Below are positions 23,846 to 32,921 of a stretch of DNA of 39,323 nt, piece by piece. Within the stretch, counting starts at the first letter, position 1; the number at the start of each line of letters is the position of its first letter. The notes below the pieces were generated by a model. It was given only the letters and a program-made list of their open reading frames with translations, searched no databases and had not been told where the DNA came from. Both the position numbers and the translations under genes were made by a program. This stretch comes from Bacteroides sp. Marseille-P3684 (GTDB lineage: Bacteria > Bacteroidota > Bacteroidia > Bacteroidales > Bacteroidaceae): NCBI RefSeq assembly GCF_900291465.1, contig NZ_LT985808.1, forward strand, positions 1,065,731 to 1,105,053, read 5' to 3'.

Positions 23846-24658
23846 TTATAAATACTGCTCCACTCCCTGTGCACAGCGTATCGCATGCCGGGCGTTCAGC
23901 TCTTCCATGTGGCGGAAATTCTTCTCCCGGTTATACATGTACTTGTCCTCGTGCCAGAGGTGGTAGACGATGCCCGAGAACTTGAGGTACCGTTTCTGGC
24001 ATCCGCTGTTCTGAAGACGGTTGCCCAAGTCAATATCCTCTCCGCCCCAGCCCTCGTAGAACTCGTCGTAGCCGTTGATGCGGATGAAATCTTCGCGGAA
24101 GAACGACATGTTGCAACCCAGTGCTGCCGACCTGTTCCTGCGGTATCGCGGAGCCAGGAAATGAGCCAGGAGAGGGCAGTGGATGGCATTCTCTGCCTTG
24201 CTCTCGATGCCCCGCGTCCAATAGTGGATGGACGGCACTACCCCGGAACGGCAGATGCGTTCCGTCAGCTCCCTGCCCAGGTTCACCCTTCCGCCTTTCA
24301 CGTAGACTCCGTGAGCTGCTTCGCGGAGGTGGTCGGCGATAAACTCCGGATGCAGGAAAACATCCCCGTCCAGCTCGATGATGTAGTTGCCCGTGCTGCG
24401 TGCCACACACTTGTTGCGCATCATCGCCAGCCGGAAGCCCTTGTCTTCATGCCAGACATGAATCAGCGGGAAGGGAGCTTGCTGTTGCAATGCCTGAATC
24501 AGCTGTGCGGTCTCTTCCGTCGAGCCGTCATCGCCCACAAGGACCTCGTCGGGTAATACAGTCTGGCGGAACAGGCTCTGCAGACATACCTGCAGTGCAT
24601 CACAGCGGTTGTAGGTGGAAACGATTACGGAAATTCTTCCCAAGTCTTTTTTCTCCAT
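23846..24658 (-). CDS. Family 2 glycosyltransferase with GT7-like C-terminal segment
   Basis: A 270-residue GT-A fold enzyme that would move a sugar from a nucleotide donor to a surface glycan. The N-terminal ISVIVSTYNRCDALQVCLQS (about 9-28) and VGDDGSTEET bind the donor. The metal-binding triad is DGD at 97-99 (ELDGDVF). NKCVARSTGNYI precedes it. GWGGEDIDLGNRL (about 203-215) is the galactosyltransferase-type C-terminal motif with the likely catalytic base. There is no signal peptide or membrane helix, so it works on the cytosolic face. No capsule or LPS operon is adjacent: its neighbours are the island on one side and a 1-kb gene-free stretch on the other. Donor and acceptor are unknown. 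Confidence 0.88.
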   Translation of the reverse strand: MEKKDLGRISVIVSTYNRCDALQVCLQSLFRQTVLPDEVLVGDDGSTEETAQLIQALQQQAPFPLIHVWHEDKGFRLAMMRNKCVARSTGNYIIELDGDVFLHPEFIADHLREAAHGVYVKGGRVNLGRELTERICRSGVVPSIHYWTRGIESKAENAIHCPLLAHFLAPRYRRNRSAALGCNMSFFREDFIRINGYDEFYEGWGGEDIDLGNRLQNSGCQKRYLKFSGIVYHLWHEDKYMYNREKNFRHMEELNARHAIRCAQGVEQYL

Positions 24659-24976
24659 TGTCAGTTAAGGTTCGGTTATTAAATCGGTTCAAGTGTATGC
24701 AGCCGGTAGTCACGGGACGGATACGGGTCTCCTTCATCTTTTCATGATTCTTGACAAACTGAAGCTCTGAAAGCGGAATGTCCGAGCTATCCGGGCGATA
24801 TACAGGACTAAATAACAAATTTTATCGGGCATATACAAGTGTGAAAACAAAAATATCTTCCGGCGGGTGCGCTTTTCTCCGACATCCCCTCAAGCAGGCG
24901 TTTCCGCATCCGGTGGAGAAGCCTGACGGAAAACTCCGGTGCGAACATCCGGTTTCTCTACCCTTGCTCTGAGAGT
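24659..24976. other. Gene-free stretch upstream of the glycosyltransferase
   Basis: Short open frames exist on both strands, but none has family likeness or a good start. It may hold the glycosyltransferase promoter, but no full TAnnTTTG box is visible on the minus strand. Confidence 0.3.
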
Positions 24977-25490
24977 GACAAAATGTCAAACGAAGCCTTC
25001 CACACGGCCCTTCCTTGCATCCAAATACGGTTTGATGGATTTCCTGGCATTCTCAGGCGATTCGCAAAATGCATCTTGTTGCCGTATGGCTTATATTTGT
25101 CCCGTTGTGTCGGGCAAAATGTCCGCATTGTATCCTTTGTCTGTTTGGAGCTAGGTTTGATTACTCCTTTTATTACCTTCCGATTTGTTGACGCTGCTCA
25201 CCTTCTGGAGAGCAAAACTCCAAAGTTTTGACTTCCATTTTCCAAAGATTTGACTTCCGGGCACGAAACAAACGTGTTTGGCAGGTGAAACTATATTGTT
25301 TGAGGCGTCAAACTATATTGTTTGGCTCGCGAAACAATATAGTTTCGGGCACGTTTTGCCTGTTTTTCGGAAATGGAATGTATAGTTTTCTAAAATCAAG
25401 GTCTTTATAGAGCTGTTTTGTTAGCGTTTGTTTGCATTCGCTCGCTAGATTATGCGAAGATTCAAAAGTATGCGTTAGCGGGAAGGAGTG
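24977..25490 (+). repeat. Dispersed non-coding repeat element, copy B
   Basis: Copy A is at 1299-1817 in the other orientation. Shared ordered blocks in B are 24977-24995 (GACAAAATGTCAAACGAAG), 25049-25077 (ATTCTCAGGCG then ATTCGCAAAATGCATCTT), the palindrome array, and 25461-25488 (TTCAAAAGTATGCGTTAGCG). Another short match, TGTATCCTTT, lies at 25129-25138. The distance from block 1 to block 2 is 73 bases here and 77 in A, and total lengths are nearly equal. No gene is apparent inside. Confidence 0.5.
25213..25346. repeat. 22-bp-period palindrome array B (six units)
   Basis: Units start at 25221, 25243, 25265, 25287, 25309 and 25331, exactly 22 bases apart. The last four are GAAACAAACGTGTTTG, GAAACTATATTGTTTG, CAAACTATATTGTTTG and GAAACAATATAGTTTC. 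The first two read CAAAGTTTTGACTTCC and CAAAGATTTGACTTCC. The very first is also part of a perfect 7-base-arm hairpin CAAAACTCCAAAGTTTTG at 25213-25230. Array A read on its minus strand has a unit CGAACTTTTGACTTCG in the matching place, so the two arrays are related. Confidence 0.85.
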
Positions 25491-25648
25491 TTTTTGCTGA
25501 ATTTGTCAAGTGAAAAGGATATAAGTGCTGTCTTTTTGATAAAGGTAGTGCGTGCGGAGGATTTCTCTTCCCAGAAGGACGTTCGATGCCTGCCTGGCGT
25601 CCGTTAGAAATCCATGAAAGAAAAAACAGGTCCGCATTGAAAAATTTA
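25491..25648. other. Gene-free stretch before the CsgG-like operon
   Basis: Nothing recognisable apart from the promoter box that follows. Confidence 0.3.
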
Positions 25649-25656
25649 TAACTTTG
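25649..25656 (+). promoter_or_regulatory. -7 promoter box of the CsgG-like operon
   Basis: TAACTTTG is a full TAnnTTTG match, about 52 bases before the ATG at 25709. No clear -33 box is seen. Confidence 0.5.
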
Positions 25657-25708
25657 TGGGACCATAGAGAGCTGAATCAACCAAGAATCAAACCAACGAA
25701 ATGTGCGT

Positions 25709-26650
25709 ATGAAAAGAAACATTCGACGGATGTGGGTGGCTGTGTTGGCACTGTTGTGCTGCACCGCGTATGCCCAACAAGAGGTAGAGGTGACTGGAGC
25801 GGACGGCGCTGCGGTCAGGACCGAGGGAAAGACCATCAAGAGGAAAGTGGCAATCGGGCGTTTTTCCAATGAGACGCAGTACGGAAAAGGCATCTTCTAT
25901 GACAAGGAGAACGATCCCATGGGCAAGCAGGCACTCGACATCCTGTCTGCCAAGCTCGCCGCGTCGGGTAAATTCATCCTGCTGGAACGCAACGACCTCG
26001 ATGTCCTGATGGCGGAGGCGGAGAAGGGAGGTGCCGAGCTGTCGACCATCGGAGCGGATTACCTCATCATCGGTTCCATCACGGAGTTCGGACGGAAGAA
26101 CGTCGGCAAGGCGGGCGTCTTCACGCGCAGCAAGACACAGCGGGTGGAGGCAGCCGTCGCCATCCGTCTGGTGGAAGTGTCGACGGGACTGATTGTTTAC
26201 TCCGATGAGGCGAAGGGGGAAGCGGAACTGACCACCAAGACGACCCTCGGTGTGGGTGGACGGGCAGACTATGACGCCACGTTGAGCGACAAGGCCATCT
26301 CCGAAGCCATCGGTCAGCTGGTGGAGAACATCATCGACAAGTGTACCGACAAGCCGTGGCGCACGTACTTCCTGAGCTATGACACGGACGCTGTCCTCAT
26401 CGGCGGAGGGGCGAGCCAGGGCATCGCTGTCGGCGACACCTTTGCCGTCAAGCTGAAGGGCAAGCAGGTGAAGAACCCGCAGACGGGTATGCTCATCGAA
26501 CTGCCCGGCAAGCAGGTGGGCACTGTGACGGTCACTGCTACGGCCGGCGACACGCCCGAGACGGAATATTCCTCCGTGGAAGTTCCTGCCGGGACGCCCA
26601 TTGACCCGGCGCATCTGTCGGACTATTACATCGAGGAAGTGCAGCCATGA
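25709..26650 (+). CDS. CsgG/HfaB-family envelope assembly protein
   Basis: A 313-residue exported protein of the CsgG family, whose best-known member forms the outer-membrane pore for curli secretion. The signal segment is MKRNIRRMWVAVLALLCCTA then YAQ, cleaved after AYA or lipidated at one of the cysteines. The CsgG domain (about 35-225) has KVAIGRFSNETQYGKG, LSAKLAASGKFILLERNDLD, then GADYLIIGSITEFGRKN and the conserved AAVAIRLVEVSTGLIVYSDE. A C-terminal beta-rich part follows. ATG 25709 is preferred over the GTG at 25703. It overlaps the next gene by four bases. The trio CsgG-like, DUF4810 and DUF799 recalls the neisserial NMB1164-1163-1162 lipoprotein set, so I infer an outer-membrane complex rather than curli export; no curlin gene is present. 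Confidence 0.85.
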   Translation: MKRNIRRMWVAVLALLCCTAYAQQEVEVTGADGAAVRTEGKTIKRKVAIGRFSNETQYGKGIFYDKENDPMGKQALDILSAKLAASGKFILLERNDLDVLMAEAEKGGAELSTIGADYLIIGSITEFGRKNVGKAGVFTRSKTQRVEAAVAIRLVEVSTGLIVYSDEAKGEAELTTKTTLGVGGRADYDATLSDKAISEAIGQLVENIIDKCTDKPWRTYFLSYDTDAVLIGGGASQGIAVGDTFAVKLKGKQVKNPQTGMLIELPGKQVGTVTVTATAGDTPETEYSSVEVPAGTPIDPAHLSDYYIEEVQP

Positions 26651-26997
26651 GAACGTTGCTCGCCCTTGTGTCGGGCATCATCCTGCTGTGCGGATGCTCC
26701 ACCACGGAGACCTCGCTCTACTCGTGGTATGACTACGAGGGGGCGACCTACCGTTACAGCAAGAAGGCAACGCCCGAACTCCGCGACAAGCTGTTGCAGG
26801 AGTACCGTCGCATCATCGACCGTCAGCACGGTGTCCGTCGGACGGTGCCTCCCGGCATGTATGCCGAGTACGGGTTCCTGCTTTACCGGATGGGCTATCC
26901 CGAGGAGGGCATCCCCTACCTGAAAGAAGAAATCCGTCTCTATCCCGAGTCGGAGACTTACCTGTCACGTATCATCAAACAGTTGGAGAAGAAATGA
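26647..26997 (+). CDS. DUF4810 lipoprotein
   Basis: A 116-residue lipoprotein with lipobox LLCGC (Cys17). YSWYDYEGATYRYSKKATPE and the helical repeat-like MYAEYGFLLYRMGYPEEGIP then YLKEEIRLYPESETYLSRII are typical of DUF4810, a short TPR-like protein. Its start overlaps the CsgG-like stop, and its stop overlaps the DUF799 start, each by the four bases ATGA. The three proteins are therefore made in a coupled way and probably form one complex in the outer membrane. Confidence 0.85.
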   Translation: MRTLLALVSGIILLCGCSTTETSLYSWYDYEGATYRYSKKATPELRDKLLQEYRRIIDRQHGVRRTVPPGMYAEYGFLLYRMGYPEEGIPYLKEEIRLYPESETYLSRIIKQLEKK

Positions 26998-27695
26998 GAC
27001 TACATCTGTCCATCCTGCTGAGTGCAGGACTCATCCTGGCGGCGGTCACCTCCTGCGGCACCGTAGCGGAGACGGTCGTCACCCGCGGACAGCAATACCC
27101 GAAGCTGTATGCGGAGGCACCCGGTTCCATCGTCATCATGCCGCCCGTCAACCGGACGAATGCCGTGGAGGCGAAGGAGTATTTTTACACCACGCTCTAC
27201 CGTCCGTTGTGCGAGAAGGGGTACTACGTCTTTTCCCCTTACCTGACGATGGAGCTGTTCCGTTCCGAGAGCGCCTATGATAGCGAGCTGTTTCTGGAGG
27301 GCAGCCTGAAGCGCTTCCGCGAAATCATCGGGGCAGACGCGGCGATGTTCACCGTCATCAAGGCGTGGGAGCGCGACAACCTGGGTGGTAAGCTGACGGC
27401 ACGTGTGGAGTTCATCCTGCGTTCCACCACGAGTGGCGAGGTGCTCTACCGACGGGAAGGTAATCTGACGGTCGACACGGAGCTGTCAGCCGATGAGGAC
27501 GACAGTCCGCTCGAAGTCCTGTTGGGCATGGCGGCAACGATGCTCACCACATCGCTGACTGACCAGGTCGTGGCAGGCAGACGTTGCACGGACGCCGTCC
27601 TGAGCGACATGCCGTTGGGCAAGTATTCCCCGGCATACGGTACCGACCGCGAGGTGAAGGCGGGAAAAAGCTATTTTGAGGCGACGGTGAAGTAA
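26994..27695 (+). CDS. DUF799 (GNA1162-like) lipoprotein
   Basis: A 233-residue lipoprotein, lipobox AVTSC (Cys21). PGSIVIMPPVNRTNAVEAKE (about 44-63), YFYTTLYRPLCEKGYYVFSP and the later GADAAMFTVIKAWERDN are hallmarks of DUF799, the family of neisserial GNA1162. Its fold resembles TolB-N/CsgG-like periplasmic domains. It is the last gene of the operon and is followed by a strong hairpin. The family works with CsgG-like and DUF4810 partners, but its cargo is unknown. Confidence 0.87.
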   Translation: MRLHLSILLSAGLILAAVTSCGTVAETVVTRGQQYPKLYAEAPGSIVIMPPVNRTNAVEAKEYFYTTLYRPLCEKGYYVFSPYLTMELFRSESAYDSELFLEGSLKRFREIIGADAAMFTVIKAWERDNLGGKLTARVEFILRSTTSGEVLYRREGNLTVDTELSADEDDSPLEVLLGMAATMLTTSLTDQVVAGRRCTDAVLSDMPLGKYSPAYGTDREVKAGKSYFEATVK

Positions 27696-27715
27696 TGTCC
27701 GTCGGCAGAAAGACT

Positions 27716-27761
27716 GACGCGGGTAACACAGCCTTCGGTGGAGGGTCGTGTTACCCGCGTC
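27716..27761. terminator. Hairpin terminator between converging genes
   Basis: GACGCGGGTAACAC pairs perfectly with GTGTTACCCGCGTC around an 18-base loop. It lies between the DUF799 stop (27695) and the stop of the minus-strand arabinofuranosidase (27799), so it can serve both. There is no long T run. Confidence 0.65.
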
Positions 27762-27798
27762 TGTTCACAGGGGCAGGAAGCTGTCGTGCGTCGGTGTC

Positions 27799-29340
<1,542 letters not shown>

Positions 29341-29371
29341 AGGTAGTGTGGTTTATTGTAACATACAGCTA

Positions 29372-29379
29372 CAAATGTA
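29372..29379 (-). promoter_or_regulatory. -7 promoter box of the GH51 gene
   Basis: The minus strand reads TACATTTG, about 32 bases before the ATG. A full TAnnTTTG match; no -33 TTTG at the right distance. Confidence 0.5.
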
Positions 29380-29427
29380 CGCCAAAAAAGGCTAAACGGA
29401 GTACATCTGCCGGCTGTATATGTATGT

Positions 29428-29490
29428 TTACTTGCTTTTCTTGCCCCAGTAGGTCTTGCCGGTGTTGGCGTAGGCTGATGTTATCTGCAT
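29428..29490 (-). other. 20-codon frame, gene tail or micro-ORF
   Basis: The minus strand encodes MQITSAYANTGKTYWGKKSK and stops. The GC-rich codons match the core genes and differ from the AT-rich DNA around it. It may be the tail of a lost gene or a tiny protein. No ribosome binding site stands out. Confidence 0.25.
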
Positions 29491-29594
29491 GTGAGGTGCA
29501 GGAAATCAGAAGAATAGTTTAAGTACTAAAAGTTAAAACAATACATTAACATTCTTATTTAACATTTAAGAAATGGGAATTTATAGCTTCTTTC

Positions 29595-29602
29595 TACCTT
29601 TG
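29595..29602 (+). promoter_or_regulatory. -7 promoter box of the first susC-susD pair
   Basis: TACCTTTG, a full match, leaving a leader of about 45 bases to the ATG at 29655. Confidence 0.5.
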
Positions 29603-29654
29603 TGCATGAAATCATTTCCTTTTTACTAAACCTATTTATTAACAACCTGACCTT

Positions 29655-32600
29655 ATGATGAAAAACAAGGCAAACAGTGAACGCTTCTTCAGCGTCACGA
29701 AAACTTCTTTTATCTGGGGAATTTCCAGTCTGTTGATAGCAGCTCCTCTTTCTGCCAAAGTGGCGTGGGGGGGGGTGAAAACGACTAATCCTCAGGAGGT
29801 TTTACAATCCAAGACCGTATCCGGTCAAGTGCTCGATGAGAAAGGCGAACCCATGATTGGCGTTTCCGTTTTGGTGAAGGGAACGAAAGTGGGCGTCATC
29901 ACAGACATCGAGGGAAACTTCAAGCTCACAGCTCCGTCCGGAGCAACCGTCCTCCAATTAACTTATATGGGTTATAAACCCCAGAACGTGCGCATAGAGG
30001 CCGCACCGCTCATCATCCATATGCAACCGGAGGAACAGCAGCTTGATGAAGTTGTTGTGGTGGGCTACGGCAGCGTACGCAAACGCGACCTGACAGGCTC
30101 TGTAGCTTCTGTTGGGGCGGACAAGCTGAAAGAGCGTTCTTATGGCAATGCGCTGCAATCGATGGCTGGACAAGTGTCTGGTGTACAGATTACACAGACT
30201 CAGGGAGCACCGGGTATGGCTCCTACCATCAAGGTACGTGGTGCTTCTTCCATCAATGCCGGGACAGCTCCGCTTTATGTCATCGATGGTATCCCATTGG
30301 AGGACAATACCTCCTCTACAGGGAGCAACGGTACGTCTAAGAATATGACGTTCAATCGTAATCCTTTGAATAATATTAATCCCAACGATATAGAGTCTAT
30401 AGAGATTCTGAAAGATGCTTCCTCTGCTGCCATTTATGGTTCCCGTGGAGCGAATGGCGTAGTCTTGATAACGACCAAGCAGGGTAAGGCGGGCAAAACA
30501 AGAGTAGAAGGTAACTATGAGTTTGGTATTACCAGAGTGAACCGCCGGGTAGATGTCATGGATGCCAAGCAGTGGATTGAGTTTGAAATAGCTGCCCGCA
30601 ATAATACTTGGGCTACTATATTGAAGAAGAATCCGAATGCCAAGCGAGGCAATGATACGGCCATACCTGTTGAGTTCTCCGATCCGGAATGGCTGGAGCG
30701 CATAGGAAACGGTACTGACTGGGAGGATGTGCTGCTGCGAACCGCATTGACACACAATGCACAGATTTCGGCTTCAGGTGGTTCTGAAAAAACACAGTTT
30801 ATGCTGTCGGCCGGCTATTTGAATCAAGAAGGAGTTGTGATTGAGAACGATTACAACCGTCTGTCATTACGCAGTAATGTGAATCATCAGTTTAATGAGC
30901 GGCTGAATGCGAGTGTCAAGATCGCTTTGACTCGTTCCAATGACTCTTCTTATGGAACCGCTGGAAAGTCGGATGCGGTCAGTCTGGCCTTGCAGAGCGA
31001 CCCGATTTTTCCTTTGCGGGTAGAAACGGGTTCCCTTGGATTTAAAGACCCTCAGTCCATGTGGAACACTTTCGATAAATATGGCTTTCAACTATGGCAT
31101 CCCTATTCCTTGACGCGCGAAATGTCTAAAAAGAAGACTACTGATATCGTTTTGCTCAACACGGCTATTGACTATAAGATTTTGGACGGGTTGAATTTTA
31201 AAACAGCTTTTAATGCGAATGTGGAGGACTCTCACTATAGTTCCTACTGGAATGATGGGCAGGATTATGGATATTCCATGTGGGTGGATGCTACAGCGGA
31301 TTTCGTCACAATGCGTTCTACAAACTGGGTTTGGGAAAACACGCTCAATTACAATCAGACGATTCGTGCTGACCATAATCTGACTGGACTTTTGGGTTAT
31401 ACGATGCAAGAGCAGTCTATGGAATTCGGCAATATGACAGCTGGCTCTTTCCCCAATGACTTGGTGCATACATTGAATGCCGGAAAGGTGAAGAACGGCT
31501 CCACTTCGGCTACGGAGTGGGCATTGATCTCTTTCCTCGCACGTGCAACCTATTCCTACAAGGGGAAATACATGGCATCGGCAGCGTTGCGTGCTGACGG
31601 ATGCTCGCGTTTCGGAGTCAATAATCGCTGGGGGTATTTCCCTTCCGTATCATTGGCTTGGCGTGTTTCGGAAGAGGAATTTATGCGTTCGCTGCCATGG
31701 TTGGACAATCTGAAACTGCGTGTCAGCTATGGAGAGACTGGAAATAACCAGATTCCTGATTACGGAGCCATCGGACTGCTCAGTTATAACTCGTATGTGG
31801 AGAATGGGGCTGTAAAGCAGGGTATCTATACCGGTACATTCCCTGACCCGGACCTGAAATGGGAAAAGACGGGGCAGGTGAATCTTGGTCTGGATGCCTC
31901 TCTGCTCAACAGCCGGATTAATTTGTCTCTTGACGTGTATTATTCCAAGACGCGTGACTTGTTGCTGGATGTCCCCATTCCGGTATTGACGGGCTTCCAG
32001 TCTCGTCTTACGAATATCGGAGAGTTGGAGAACCGTGGTGTGGAGTTCTCTCTCTCGACACACAATGTGGAGGGTGCTTTTACTTGGACTACGGACTTCA
32101 ATATCTCAGCCAATCGCAATAAGGTTCTGAAGTTAGGAGCCAACGATGCTCCAATCCTGGTCAATACGAACGATGCTATCTCCAAAACGGAAGTCGGGCA
32201 ACCCATCGGCAACTACTATGGTTATGTCTTCGACGGTGTATTGAGCTCTGCCAACATTGCCTCCGGACTGCCTGTATATCCCGGGAGTGAAGCTGGAGAT
32301 CCCAAAGTGCGCGATGTGGATGAGAATGGTATCATTAATGCGGATGACCGCACCATTTTAGGTAACTATCAGCCTGACTTCACATGGGGACTCACAAACA
32401 ACTTCAGTTATAAAGGAATTGAATTGTCAATCATGCTTACAGGATCGCAAGGTGGTGAAATAATGAACCAACAGTCGCGTTTCCTGAAGGAGTTTAACGG
32501 AAACCGGAATGCCTATGCCTATGTGAGCAACTTCTGGCGTTCGGATGAGGAACCGGGTGACGGACATATCTTCAAGCCCCGTGTGACGCAGAATACAGTA

Positions 32601-32876
32601 CAGGCACAGAGCTCCAGCTATTGGGTGGAAGACGGTTCTTTTGTACGGATCAAGAACGTACGTTTGGGATACAACTTCCCCAAGGCTTGGCTCTCAAAGC
32701 TGAAAATCAACAACCTGAAGGCGTATCTGAATTTTGAGAATGTCTACGTCTTTTCAGACTACTCCAACTATGACCCTGAGGGCAGTACATTCCAGTCTGG
32801 GTATCGTGTGGGTTATGATTATGGTGCCTATCCGAATCCTTTTGCGGCAACGTTGGGAATTAGCTTAGGTTTCTGA
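29655..32876 (+). CDS. SusC/RagA-type TonB-linked outer-membrane transporter (frame open at G9 tract)
   Basis: A 1073-residue outer-membrane channel that, with the SusD lipoprotein, imports oligosaccharides by TonB energy. The signal peptide ends near PLSA (33). A carboxypeptidase-regulatory-like domain follows (about 53-130, VSGQVLDEKGEPMIGVSVLV). The conserved DEVVVVGYGSVRKRDLTGSV and a plug (ALQSMAGQVSGVQITQTQGA, then IKVRGASSINAGTAPLYVID and ILKDASSAAIYGSRGANGVV) precede the barrel, which ends in YPNPFAATLGISLGF. Just after the signal peptide the codons for Trp38-Gly-Gly-Val41 contain nine consecutive G (29767-29775). The frame is open with nine; a gain or loss of one G would stop it. The susD gene follows after 45 bases. 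Confidence 0.93.
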   Translation: MMKNKANSERFFSVTKTSFIWGISSLLIAAPLSAKVAWGGVKTTNPQEVLQSKTVSGQVLDEKGEPMIGVSVLVKGTKVGVITDIEGNFKLTAPSGATVLQLTYMGYKPQNVRIEAAPLIIHMQPEEQQLDEVVVVGYGSVRKRDLTGSVASVGADKLKERSYGNALQSMAGQVSGVQITQTQGAPGMAPTIKVRGASSINAGTAPLYVIDGIPLEDNTSSTGSNGTSKNMTFNRNPLNNINPNDIESIEILKDASSAAIYGSRGANGVVLITTKQGKAGKTRVEGNYEFGITRVNRRVDVMDAKQWIEFEIAARNNTWATILKKNPNAKRGNDTAIPVEFSDPEWLERIGNGTDWEDVLLRTALTHNAQISASGGSEKTQFMLSAGYLNQEGVVIENDYNRLSLRSNVNHQFNERLNASVKIALTRSNDSSYGTAGKSDAVSLALQSDPIFPLRVETGSLGFKDPQSMWNTFDKYGFQLWHPYSLTREMSKKKTTDIVLLNTAIDYKILDGLNFKTAFNANVEDSHYSSYWNDGQDYGYSMWVDATADFVTMRSTNWVWENTLNYNQTIRADHNLTGLLGYTMQEQSMEFGNMTAGSFPNDLVHTLNAGKVKNGSTSATEWALISFLARATYSYKGKYMASAALRADGCSRFGVNNRWGYFPSVSLAWRVSEEEFMRSLPWLDNLKLRVSYGETGNNQIPDYGAIGLLSYNSYVENGAVKQGIYTGTFPDPDLKWEKTGQVNLGLDASLLNSRINLSLDVYYSKTRDLLLDVPIPVLTGFQSRLTNIGELENRGVEFSLSTHNVEGAFTWTTDFNISANRNKVLKLGANDAPILVNTNDAISKTEVGQPIGNYYGYVFDGVLSSANIASGLPVYPGSEAGDPKVRDVDENGIINADDRTILGNYQPDFTWGLTNNFSYKGIELSIMLTGSQGGEIMNQQSRFLKEFNGNRNAYAYVSNFWRSDEEPGDGHIFKPRVTQNTVQAQSSSYWVEDGSFVRIKNVRLGYNFPKAWLSKLKINNLKAYLNFENVYVFSDYSNYDPEGSTFQSGYRVGYDYGAYPNPFAATLGISLGF
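29767..29775 (+). repeat. G9 homopolymer in susC, in-frame state
   Basis: Nine consecutive G in TGG GGG GGG GTG just after the signal-peptide region. A tract of the same length lies at the same place in the second susC gene (36402-36410). Such tracts slip during replication. Confidence 0.8.
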
Positions 32877-32921
32877 TATACACCAGTTTCTTCTCTTTTG
32901 AACCAATCTAGATATAGAATC

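Noticed and set aside
24600-24818. Small minus-strand gene overlapping the glycosyltransferase start
   Set aside because: It overlaps the 5' end of a clear gene in another frame and has no recognisable domain or promoter.
24983-25231. Small gene on the plus strand within repeat copy B
   Set aside because: The frame has no family pattern. The homologous part of copy A has a different frame structure, so the conserved blocks are not conserved as protein.
25709-27695. Curli secretion operon
   Set aside because: CsgG-like protein is present, but no curlin subunits or CsgE/F-like genes. The DUF4810 and DUF799 partners point to the GNA1162-type lipoprotein set instead.
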